Below are positions 57,285 to 64,000 of a stretch of 64,000 nt of DNA, one piece after another; positions within the stretch are counted from its first letter, which is position 1, and each line of letters begins with the position of its first letter. The DNA is from Salinibacillus kushneri. Its GTDB lineage: Bacteria > Bacillota > Bacilli > Bacillales > Alkalibacillaceae. Position numbers and translations under genes: made by a program. The stretch spans positions 1 to 64,000 of the forward strand of contig NZ_FOHJ01000005.1 of the NCBI RefSeq assembly GCF_900111405.1. Reading direction: 5' to 3'. The notes under the pieces were generated by a model. It worked only from the letters and a program-made list of their open reading frames with translations. It did no database searches and had not been told where the DNA came from.

Positions 57285-58448
57285 CTAAAATAATCCGCTT
57301 TCTCTTATTCTTGAAACCGCACGTAACAAGGTATTCTCATCTTGAGTCATAGCTATTCTGACATAACCTTCCCCTTCATCTCCAAAAGCATTTCCAGGGG
57401 TCACTACGATACCAGTTTCATCCATTAACTGATAAGCAAAGGATTTGGAGCTAATCCCTTTTGGAACCCTTGCCCAAACGAACATAGAAGCTTTGGGAAT
57501 ATCGACCTTCCAGCCTGCTTCATTCAAACCATTTACAAAACAATCTCTACGCCTTTGATAGATTTCCCTTAATTCACGACTAAACTGGCCTGATTCCCGC
57601 AACGCCTGGACTGCTGCCTTTTGTATGGGCAAAAACACCCCATAATCTAAATTTGACTTCAGCCGGCTTAAGGCCTCAATAATGATTGGATTCCCTACTA
57701 CATAGCCAATACGACAACCTGCCATGTTATAGCTTTTTGATAATGAATTAAATTCCACCCCTACTTCCTTAGCTCCGTCTATGGATAAAAAGCTTACCGG
57801 CTTCTCCTCATAATACAGCTCAGAATAAGCAAAATCATGAAGGACAGTAATATTATGAGTTTTCGCAAATTCAATCACTTTTCCAAAGAACTCCTTAGAT
57901 GCAAGAGCTGGAACAGGATTTCCCGGAAAATTTAAAATCATTAGCTTTGCTTTCTTTCTAACTTTCTCCGGAATAGCATCCAGGTCAGGCAAAAATTGAT
58001 TTTCTTCTTTTAACGGCATTCTATATGGTGCTGCTTCAGCTAAAGAGACCCCTGTCTCATAAGCCGTATAGCCTGGGTCAGGTACTAAAATGATATCATC
58101 TGGATTCGTAAGGGTTAAAGGCAAATGCACAAGTCCATCCTGTGATCCTGTAACCATTAAAGCTTCCTCACTTACTTCTAAAGAAACGCCATAACGCTTT
58201 TGGTAATAAAGAATAACCGCTTCAAGAAATTCATCTGTTCCTGTTAATGTATAGCCAAACTGTGAAGAATCCATTACATGCTTTGCCATTTCTTCCATAA
58301 CAAACTTAGGCGGTGGTAAATCCGGACTACCGATACTTAAATCAATTATATCCTGGTCCCTTTGAAGTTTTTGTTTCTTATAGCTGGCAAGTTCATTAAA
58401 AATGGAGGTCTGAAAATGATTCATTTTACGAGACAATAAGATATCCAC
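57285..58448 (-). CDS. Pyridoxal-phosphate aminotransferase, class I/II
   Basis: The 387-residue fold-type I aminotransferase has the PLP lysine in SLSKSYNMAGCRIGY (about 235). The cofactor-phosphate and ring contacts NFPGNPVPA and HDFAYSELYYEE and the C-terminal substrate arginine in YVRIAMT are also seen. The sequence is closest in style to LL-diaminopimelate or alanine/aspartate transaminases of the PatA/DapL group; substrate unresolved. The start is GTG at 58448 behind GGGGGAGTGGG. Divergent from guaC. Confidence 0.9.
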   Translation of the reverse strand: MDILLSRKMNHFQTSIFNELASYKKQKLQRDQDIIDLSIGSPDLPPPKFVMEEMAKHVMDSSQFGYTLTGTDEFLEAVILYYQKRYGVSLEVSEEALMVTGSQDGLVHLPLTLTNPDDIILVPDPGYTAYETGVSLAEAAPYRMPLKEENQFLPDLDAIPEKVRKKAKLMILNFPGNPVPALASKEFFGKVIEFAKTHNITVLHDFAYSELYYEEKPVSFLSIDGAKEVGVEFNSLSKSYNMAGCRIGYVVGNPIIIEALSRLKSNLDYGVFLPIQKAAVQALRESGQFSRELREIYQRRRDCFVNGLNEAGWKVDIPKASMFVWARVPKGISSKSFAYQLMDETGIVVTPGNAFGDEGEGYVRIAMTQDENTLLRAVSRIRESGLF

Positions 58449-58545
58449 ATCCCACTCCCCCTTTAAATCCTTATGAAATAGAGCATAATTAAACCTATTA
58501 TAAACACAGTCAGAAACGTAAAATCAATAAAATTATCAAATAACT

Positions 58546-58616
58546 TTGACAACTGGTAAAAAATATTGTAAATTCATATAGGCGAACATTTTAAAAAAAC
58601 TTGTACTATTTGTTCG
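58546..58616 (+). promoter_or_regulatory. guaC promoter with PurR box
   Basis: TTGACA (58546-58551) and TAAATT (58569-58574) are 17 bp apart. Just downstream CGAACATT (58583-58590) and its inverted partner TTTGTTCG (58609-58616) form a PurBox-like pair with 18 bp between. The position is suited for repression of guaC by PurR. Confidence 0.75.
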
Positions 58617-58635
58617 TTTATAGAGGGGGATTACG

Positions 58636-59619
58636 TTGGAAAATGTATTTGATTATGAAGATATTCAGTTAATTCCAGCAAAATGTGTGGTAAAGAGCCG
58701 TACAGAATGTGATACATCTGTATCTTTAGGAGGATATACATTTAAGCTTCCGGTAGTACCAGCCAATATGCAAACCATTATAGATGAAACGATTGCTCGA
58801 TATTTAGCCAAAAATGGATACTTTTATATCATGCATCGGTTTGAACCGGAAACCCGCCTCCAATTTATAAAAGATATGCAGGCCCAAGGCTTAATTGCCT
58901 CGATTAGTGTAGGTGTTAAAGAAGGAGAGTACCGGTTTATTGAAAAATTAGCTGATGAAAAATATATACCTGAATTTATTACGATTGATATTGCCCACGG
59001 GCATTCCAATGCGGTCATTGACATGATTCAGCATATAAAAAAACATTTACCAGAGAGTTTTGTCATTGCAGGTAATGTAGGAACACCCGAAGCAGTAAGG
59101 GAATTAGAGCATGCTGGTGCTGATGCCACAAAGGTTGGAATTGGGCCAGGAAAGGTTTGTATTACTAAGGTCAAAACGGGCTTTGGCACAGGAGGCTGGC
59201 AGCTCGCAGCTCTTCGTTGGTGTGAAAAGGCAGCCAGTAAGCCGATAATTGCGGACGGAGGTATACGGACCCACGGAGATATCGCCAAGTCCATTCGTTT
59301 TGGCGCAACCATGGTTATGATTGGCTCACTCTTTGCCGGTCATGAGGAATCTCCAGGCGAAACCGTCGAAAAAGAAGGGAAGCTTTACAAAGAATATTTT
59401 GGTTCAGCTTCAGAATTTCAAAAAGGAGAAAAACGAAACGTAGAGGGGAAAAAGATGTATGTAGATTATAAAGGCCCTCTGCAAGATACCCTTGATGAAA
59501 TGGAACAAGATTTACAGTCCTCCATTTCCTATGCAGGAGGAAGGGAATTACAAGCGATTCGAAATGTTGATTATGTTGTAGTGAAAAACTCTATTTTTAA
59601 TGGAGATAAAGTCTATTAA
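58636..59619 (+). CDS. guaC: GMP reductase
   Basis: The 327-residue enzyme converts GMP to IMP with NADPH. The IMPDH/GMPR barrel is clear: [12 protein letters not shown] at the N-terminus, [20 protein letters not shown] with the catalytic Cys (about 175), [20 protein letters not shown] and [15 protein letters not shown]. Absence of CBS domains and the length separate it from IMP dehydrogenase. The start is TTG at 58636 after GAGGGGGATTACG. It completes a purine-salvage theme with xpt-pbuX. Confidence 0.95.
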   Translation: MENVFDYEDIQLIPAKCVVKSRTECDTSVSLGGYTFKLPVVPANMQTIIDETIARYLAKNGYFYIMHRFEPETRLQFIKDMQAQGLIASISVGVKEGEYRFIEKLADEKYIPEFITIDIAHGHSNAVIDMIQHIKKHLPESFVIAGNVGTPEAVRELEHAGADATKVGIGPGKVCITKVKTGFGTGGWQLAALRWCEKAASKPIIADGGIRTHGDIAKSIRFGATMVMIGSLFAGHEESPGETVEKEGKLYKEYFGSASEFQKGEKRNVEGKKMYVDYKGPLQDTLDEMEQDLQSSISYAGGRELQAIRNVDYVVVKNSIFNGDKVY

Positions 59620-59647
59620 AAAATCATTATAATCAGAACATAGACAC

Positions 59648-59690
59648 AAAACACGAATGATCTTTCCGTATGAAAAGGTCATTCGTGTTT
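59648..59690 (+). terminator. Terminator of guaC
   Basis: AAACACGAATGA (from 59648) pairs with TCATTCGTGTTT (to 59690). The T-tract is short. It may serve both guaC and the converging sigma-factor operon. Confidence 0.7.
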
Positions 59691-59699
59691 CATAATGGT

Positions 59700-59814
59700 C
59701 TAGTCCAATACTTCACTTTTTATACGATCGACTATCCAGCGATTTTCATCAAAAACGAGAAAATATGTCATAATGCGATGTTCTAGAAGTTCATTATCCC
59801 TCTCCTGATTTACT
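59700..59814 (-). other. Out-of-frame C-terminal coding region of the anti-sigma gene
   Basis: Beyond the present stop of the anti-sigma gene, the next frame stays open from the A-run at about 59833 to a TAG at 59700. It codes for about 44 plausible residues (including SDTEYKV, HRIMTYFLV and RWIVDRIKSEVLD). One A fewer in the A7 run at 59833-59839 would join it to the upstream frame. It is probably the original C-terminus. Confidence 0.65.
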
Positions 59815-60405
59815 TTATATTCCGTATCGCTTATTTTTTTCTAAATCAAACGGTAAATCTTCCTCTAGCCATGTAGCTCCATCCTGTGCAATGACATACA
59901 CTTCTCCATTTTCTTCACGGAAATATAACTCTGTAAAAGATTCTGCCAAATCAGCTGACATCACAGTTCGAAGCTGCTCATATACTTCATCCAATGACTG
60001 AACATTGGGCAGCTTTTGATCTTCATTAGCACGATTATATAATTCCTTAAACGTTTTTTCATACTGCTGCATTATCCTTAAAACATCTTCTTCATTTAAG
60101 GCTTCCGGTGTTTTCTCATCTTCCCCTTCTTCAAGTATTGTCTCCTGTCCAGCCGAATCCTCTGTTTGTGGTGTAGTTTTCTGATTCATTTGAACTTCGC
60201 TCCATAAAAATATTGCTGTAAAAAACAACACCGCTATACTAACAAAGCTAATGAATACCTTTTTAAACATCGGGCCTAGCCTACTTCGTTTTTGCCTTAC
60301 CGATTCTGTTTTAATTCGCTGTAGTATTTCCATCTTTGTTCGGTCCCTTATCTTTCTATCTTTAGGAAAGGTCCGCAATTCATTCCAAAGTTCCTTTTTT
60401 TTCAT
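59815..60405 (-). CDS. Probable membrane anti-sigma factor, RsiX-like, with frameshifted end
   Basis: The 196-residue frame has an N-terminal cytoplasmic helical segment (about 1-45), a single membrane helix (FISFVSIAVLFFTAIFLW, about 50-67), an acidic linker and an extracellular domain. Its ATG overlaps the stop of the ECF sigma gene by four bases, the classic sigma/anti-sigma arrangement. The last residues after LPFDLEK are out of frame with a well-formed continuation to 59700, so the natural protein probably has about 240 residues. No strong family motif; the assignment rests on context and topology. Confidence 0.72.
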   Translation of the reverse strand: MKKKELWNELRTFPKDRKIRDRTKMEILQRIKTESVRQKRSRLGPMFKKVFISFVSIAVLFFTAIFLWSEVQMNQKTTPQTEDSAGQETILEEGEDEKTPEALNEEDVLRIMQQYEKTFKELYNRANEDQKLPNVQSLDEVYEQLRTVMSADLAESFTELYFREENGEVYVIAQDGATWLEEDLPFDLEKNKRYGI

Positions 60406-60896
60406 TTTACCCCTCCCATTTGCTTCTTTAATGTTTTCATTGCACGGTGAAAGGTTACTTTTACTTTATTTGGACTCCATCCTAATATCCTTGCCGTCTC
60501 CTCAATAGTCAGTTCCTGAATACCACGCAATAGGAGGACTTCACGATAATTTTTCTTCAGGCATTGAACCGCCTGGTATAATTCTCTTTTGGTTTCACTT
60601 AACTGATAAATATCCTCAGGGGATTCTTCGTTTGACATATTTTTCTCTTGCAGAAGCTTGGACTCTTTATTTCGCTCTCTCTTTTTCTTGCGCATTTGGT
60701 CAATGGCGACATTTCTTGCAATACTAAAGAGCCACGTTTTCGGTTTAGACTCATGTTTGAAATGTTTCATTGCCTTGATAAATACCTCCTGTACCATATC
60801 CTCCACATCCCCGCTTCCAACATAATAAATGAGAAAGTTGTAAACATCATCACTATACTGATGAAACCAAGTTGTCACTACATCTTCATTAGTCAA
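60402..60896 (-). CDS. ECF RNA polymerase sigma factor, SigX-like
   Basis: The 164-residue sigma-70 family protein has region 2 (YNFLIYYVGSGDVEDMVQEVF and TWLFSIARNVAIDQMRK, about 17-70) and region 4 (QCLKKNYREVLLLRGIQELT to WSPNKVKVTFHRAMKTLKKQ, about 112-160). There is no region 1 or 3. It resembles Bacillus SigX. The start is TTG at 60896 with GGGAGGAGAAGG ahead. The candidate ECF promoter upstream suggests autoregulation, with release from the coupled membrane anti-sigma on an envelope signal. Confidence 0.9.
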   Translation of the reverse strand: MTNEDVVTTWFHQYSDDVYNFLIYYVGSGDVEDMVQEVFIKAMKHFKHESKPKTWLFSIARNVAIDQMRKKKRERNKESKLLQEKNMSNEESPEDIYQLSETKRELYQAVQCLKKNYREVLLLRGIQELTIEETARILGWSPNKVKVTFHRAMKTLKKQMGGVK

Positions 60897-60931
60897 AGCC
60901 TTCTCCTCCCAATTGCCATACTCAAAAATAG

Positions 60932-60958
60932 GACGATGTAAATTATGAAAAGATTACA
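60932..60958 (-). promoter_or_regulatory. Autoregulatory ECF-type promoter
   Basis: On the minus strand TGTAAT (60953-60958) and CGTC (60932-60935) are separated by 17 bp. This matches the form of SigX/SigW promoters (TGtAAC, 16-17 bp, CGNC). It lies 36 bp before the sigma start codon. Confidence 0.7.
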
Positions 60959-61003
60959 CTATTAAAACATTATTAGCGAACAAATTAGAACGATATACCC
61001 AAA

Positions 61004-61039
61004 AGAAAAGGATTGGCCAAATGAGCCAATCCTTTTTTT
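61004..61039. terminator. Terminator after the SinI-like gene
   Basis: AAAAGGATTGGC (61006-61017) pairs with GCCAATCCTTTT (61025-61036) around a seven-base loop. The plus strand follows with T-residues and the minus strand with CTTTTG. It insulates the sinI-like gene from the sigma operon. Confidence 0.85.
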
Positions 61040-61076
61040 ATATACTGAATAGTGTGTTTAAAAGCAAATGAATCCA

Positions 61077-61223
61077 TTATCCATGAACAGTCTTCTTCGT
61101 TTCTAACTCTGAATTTTTACTCTTCTCCGCAAAATAATCCCGGATCTCTTCGATGGTTAGACCAATTTCTTTAGCCTCAAGCATTAATGTAACCCATTCT
61201 TTATCTAACTCATCCTTCCTCAT
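61077..61223 (-). CDS. SinI-like anti-repressor peptide
   Basis: The 48-residue protein carries the SinI core DKEWVTLMLEAKEIGLTIEE followed by IRDYF, two amphipathic helices that bind SinR-type repressors. The ATG at 61223 follows TAGGAGGGAGAAG; the frame is open further upstream but without better signals. No sinR gene adjoins it, whereas in B. subtilis sinI and sinR are neighbours. It probably acts on a SinR-like biofilm/motility repressor encoded elsewhere. Confidence 0.82.
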   Translation of the reverse strand: MRKDELDKEWVTLMLEAKEIGLTIEEIRDYFAEKSKNSELETKKTVHG

Positions 61224-61360
61224 CTTCTCCCTCCTAATCCCCCTGTGATGCATCAGAGTCTGTGAGCTTCTACCTATTTCTATGATTAAAAGGTACCACA
61301 CATACCCCAAAAGAAAAATTATACTTTAGTATACATTTATAAAAGGATGTTTCCTGACAA

Positions 61361-61391
61361 CAGAAAAGGATGTTCCTTGATAGAACATCCC
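61361..61391 (-). terminator. Terminator of the fructokinase gene
   Basis: GGATGTTC (61368-61375) pairs with GAACATCC (61383-61390), followed on the minus strand by TTTTC. Confidence 0.78.
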
Positions 61392-61404
61392 CAAAAACTA
61401 ATTC

Positions 61405-62274
61405 TTATATTTCTCGTTTTAATGCCTTAACGCCTAACATTATAGCCCCAATTACACCTTGTTCATCTTTTAATTCAGGTTTAACAATAAGGTTCTTTAC
61501 ATTATCCACAGCTAAATAACCATTCAGTAAATTCATAAATTCATCCTGAACCATTTGATATAGCTTTTCCTGCTTCATTACACCGCCACCAAGGATAATT
61601 TTCTCTGGCGAAAGCATAACAAAATAGTTCATTATGGCTTGAGCTAAGTAGAATGCTTCCATTTCCCATACACCCGGATTTTCAGCTAACAAATATCCCT
61701 TTTTGCCGTAACGTTTTTCAATGGCAGGTCCTGAAGCCAGTCCTTCTATACAAGCACCATGACTTGGACAGCTTCCTTTAAAATCATCATCCGGATGCTT
61801 CTGTACAAAAATATGGCCCATTTCGGAATGGTTTTTCCCTTGAAACACCTGACCATTTTGAACGAGTCCTGCACCAATCCCAGTACCTACCGTTATATAA
61901 AGACTGGAATTAGCCTCTTTTGCGGCCCCGTAGTAATATTCACCAAGGCAAGCTGTATTAACATCCGTATCCATCGCTACTGGTACGTGGAAGGTATTCT
62001 TCAGCTTCTGCAAAAACGGATAGTTCTGCCACTTGATCTTTGGGGTTTTTAAAATGGTACCATAGCTATTGCTTGTCTTATCTAAATCAACCGGACCAAA
62101 TGTGCCTACACCAAGTGCCTCAATGGGATGCTCTTTAAAAAAAGATTCCACTTTAGCCAACGTTTTATCAGGCTCTTCCGTTGAGAAACTTGTTTTATCC
62201 AAAACAAGTCCCTTCTCATCTCCAACAGCACATACAAATTTTGTTCCCCCAGCTTCTATACTACCTATTAACAT
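61405..62274 (-). CDS. Fructokinase, ROK family
   Basis: The 289-residue sugar kinase phosphorylates fructose (or mannose). It shows IGSIEAGGTKFVCAVGD with the phosphate loop and GVGTFGPVDLD. ITVGTGIGAGLVQNGQVFQG and the zinc-binding set SEMGHIFV...HPDDDF...CPSHGACIEG are also present, typical of ScrK/YdhR fructokinases. The C-terminus has IILGGGVMK. No DNA-binding domain, so it is an enzyme, unlike XylR. It lies 161 bp downstream of the broken SDR gene. A TATAAT near 62377 may be its -10. Confidence 0.92.
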   Translation of the reverse strand: MLIGSIEAGGTKFVCAVGDEKGLVLDKTSFSTEEPDKTLAKVESFFKEHPIEALGVGTFGPVDLDKTSNSYGTILKTPKIKWQNYPFLQKLKNTFHVPVAMDTDVNTACLGEYYYGAAKEANSSLYITVGTGIGAGLVQNGQVFQGKNHSEMGHIFVQKHPDDDFKGSCPSHGACIEGLASGPAIEKRYGKKGYLLAENPGVWEMEAFYLAQAIMNYFVMLSPEKIILGGGVMKQEKLYQMVQDEFMNLLNGYLAVDNVKNLIVKPELKDEQGVIGAIMLGVKALKREI

Positions 62275-62435
62275 GAAGGTATCCCCCTTACCTGAAAGCT
62301 CCTTTACGATATACGGGTTTCATTTGTCGTAAATATTACTTGTTACTTCCGTATTGAAGTGTTTTTACCTTTATTATATCTAAATGAGGCAAAGCTTTCA
62401 TCTGCTTTTCTAAACAGTAATACATACATATCGAC

Positions 62436-63198
62436 TTAAAATGGCGACGTCCAGCCACCATCTGCCGTTACAACAGTTCCATTAATAAAGCTTGACTCAT
62501 CAGAAGCTAAAAACAGGGCTACGTTAGCAATTTCTTTCGGTTTACCAGTACGTGGAATCACTGCTTGAGCCTTACCGGTTCGCTCCTGTCCCAGGTTGCT
62601 AATATTATTTATTGAACTGCTGATATTCGTTTCGACAGCACCGGGGGCAATTGCATTACACCGAATACCTTTTTGGGCATACATAAAGACTGTATTTTTT
62701 GTCAGTCCAACAACTGCATGTTTAGACGCCGTGTAAGCTGCACCTGCATGAGCACCATTCATTCCTCCTGTAGAATCTGTATTGATAATCACCCCTTGCT
62801 CTTTTTTCAAGAAATATTGGTAACGCTTTCTTTATCGCGTAAAAAACACCCGTTGTATTAATGGAAAAAATTCTTTCCCATTTTTCAGAATCAAGATCTC
62901 CTGCTGGCTCAAAACCATCCATAATTCCGGCGTTATTTACTAATATATCCAGTGTTCCATATTCGTTAACAGCTGTCTCAATCATATTTTCAATATCTAT
63001 TTCTTTTGCAACATTTGTTTGGACTGCAGTAGCATTACCGCCCTGTTTTTGAATTCCGGAAGCCACATTTTCTGCTCCTTCTAAATTAATATCAGAGACT
63101 ACCACTCTTGCCCCCTCTTTTCCATATAATTCAGCAATAGCTTTTCCCATACCTGATGCTGCTCCTGTTACCACAGCAACTTTTCCATCTAACTTCAT
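62436..63198 (-). pseudogene. Short-chain dehydrogenase/reductase, frameshifted
   Basis: Two overlapping frames together give one SDR of about 253 residues. The first half has VTGAASGMGKAIAELYGKEG (cofactor motif), NNAGIMDGFEPAG and SINTTGVFYAIKKALPIFLEK. The second has VIINTDSTGGMNG, YTASKHAVVGLTK with the catalytic Tyr and Lys, and a terminal GTVVTADGGWTSPF. The switch falls in the A6 run at about 62807-62812; with five A the frame would be continuous (LPIFLEKEQGVIIN). The ATG at 63198 follows GGGAGGAAAAG. Either a recent mutation or a sequencing error; sequence conservation is otherwise intact. Confidence 0.85.
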
Positions 63199-63371
63199 CA
63201 CTTTTCCTCCCTTTTCTTATCCCTTGTAAGTTATAGTATATTTTTCCTATTATTTAAATCATATCCCTATTTAAGATTAAGGTCAAAAATAACCCTGGTT
63301 ACACTATTCATAAACCTTCACTTCATTTAAAATAAAGGAAACAAATTTCCCATGTTATTGGAGGGATTCCA

Positions 63372-64000
63372 TTGACGTTTCGAATGTCTGTTGATGAGTT
63401 AAAAGAAAAATTAGACTCAAACTATGTTGTTATTGTGGATGTACGATTTGAACTGACCAATCCAAATGCTGGCAGAAAAGCCTATTTAAAAAGCCACATC
63501 CCCAATGCATTTTATTTAGACTTAAATGATGATTTGGCGGGGAAAGTAGAGGAACATGGCGGAAACCATCCATTACCTGATATAAATGAGTTGACTGAAA
63601 AATTAGGGAGTATAGGAATTAACCATCATACTACTGTCGTCGTTTATGATCAGACAAATGATATGTTTTCTGGTCGTCTTTGGTGGCTGCTTCATTATTT
63701 AGGTCATGAAAAAGTTTATGTTCTGGACGGTGGGTTTGAAAGCTGGCAGGATAAAGGGTATGAAGTAACAGATGAACAGCCTGTTGCAGATAAAAAAACA
63801 TTTATTCCTAAACCCAGAAAAAATGAAGTAGTAGATATTCATCAAGTAAAGGAAAAACTTAAAGATCAATCTGCTGTATTAATCGATTCCCGTTCTAAAG
63901 ACCGTTATCTTGGCAAAACGGAACCCCTGTATAAAAAAGCAGGGCACATCCCTGGAGCTAAAAATTACTTCTATAAAGAGGTTTTAAATGAACAGGGAAT
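63372..64000 (+). CDS. Sulfurtransferase with rhodanese domains (partial)
   Basis: The frame runs off the right edge after about 209 codons. The first rhodanese domain shows VVIVDVRFELTNPNAGRKAY, HIPNAFYLDLNDDL, GGNHPLPD, VVVYDQTNDMFSGRLWWLL and LDGGFESWQDKGY. The second begins with VLIDSRSKDRYLGK and GHIPGAKNYFY. Two-domain proteins of this type are thiosulfate or 3-mercaptopyruvate sulfurtransferases; the catalytic Cys loop of the second domain would lie beyond the window. TTG at 63372 follows GGAGGG with eight-base spacing. Confidence 0.92.
   Translation, partial: MTFRMSVDELKEKLDSNYVVIVDVRFELTNPNAGRKAYLKSHIPNAFYLDLNDDLAGKVEEHGGNHPLPDINELTEKLGSIGINHHTTVVVYDQTNDMFSGRLWWLLHYLGHEKVYVLDGGFESWQDKGYEVTDEQPVADKKTFIPKPRKNEVVDIHQVKEKLKDQSAVLIDSRSKDRYLGKTEPLYKKAGHIPGAKNYFYKEVLNEQG

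Overview
The window is a low-GC chromosomal segment from a Bacillaceae-type Firmicute. The evidence is the 5' end of a Bacillus-like 16S rRNA gene, AGGAGG ribosome-binding sites with frequent TTG and GTG starts, and many orthologues of Bacillus subtilis genes (xpt-pbuX, xylR/xylAB, manPA, licBCAH, motAB, yfkM, yvbH). An OpuF-type osmolyte importer suggests a salt-tolerant member of the Virgibacillus/Oceanobacillus/Gracilibacillus kind, but the species cannot be fixed from the sequence. I see no prophage, insertion sequence, CRISPR array or integrase.

Layout. 1-206 is the 5' end of a leftward 16S gene behind three tandem promoters. 0.9-9 kb holds an unknown transporter, a Cdd1-like helix-hairpin-helix protein, an acyl-CoA synthetase, a DUF819 protein and xpt-pbuX behind two consecutive guanine riboswitches. 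9.4-10.9 kb is an amino acid:Na+ symporter. 10.9-21.3 kb is a xylose/xyloside catabolic island: leftward xylA, xylB, xylT, xynP, xynB, galM and divergent xylR, with a galM relic inside it. 21.4-24.9 kb is a mannose PTS locus (manP-manA) with what looks like the C-terminal stub of its regulator. 24.9-27.4 kb is opuFA-opuFB, 27.5-29.7 kb is arsR-arsB-arsC, and 30-35.6 kb is a lic-type beta-glucoside PTS operon and regulator.

35.8-46.9 kb is a motility block: leftward motA-motB, a LuxR-type regulator with a degenerate receiver, then a sigma-D-like promoter, a c-di-GMP-I riboswitch with terminator, and cheX-cheA-cheW-cheY-mcp-EAL, plus a rightward cache-type MCP. This arrangement would let c-di-GMP decide whether a chemotaxis signalling set is transcribed, with a probable c-di-GMP phosphodiesterase gene at its end. 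It is the most interesting system in the window.

46.9-64 kb is housekeeping and accessory: a YfkM-like protein, a small membrane protein with an SSS symporter, an MBL-fold hydrolase, ferredoxin, an amino acid ABC transporter without an ATPase gene, an oxidoreductase, a nuclease with an excalibur domain, a YvbH-like protein, an RNase H-like protein, an aminotransferase, guaC behind a PurBox, an ECF sigma/anti-sigma pair with its own ECF-type promoter, an orphan SinI-like protein, a ROK fructokinase, a frameshifted SDR and the start of a rhodanese. Two genes (anti-sigma, SDR) are broken by a single extra A in a homopolymer, which could be true mutation or sequencing error.
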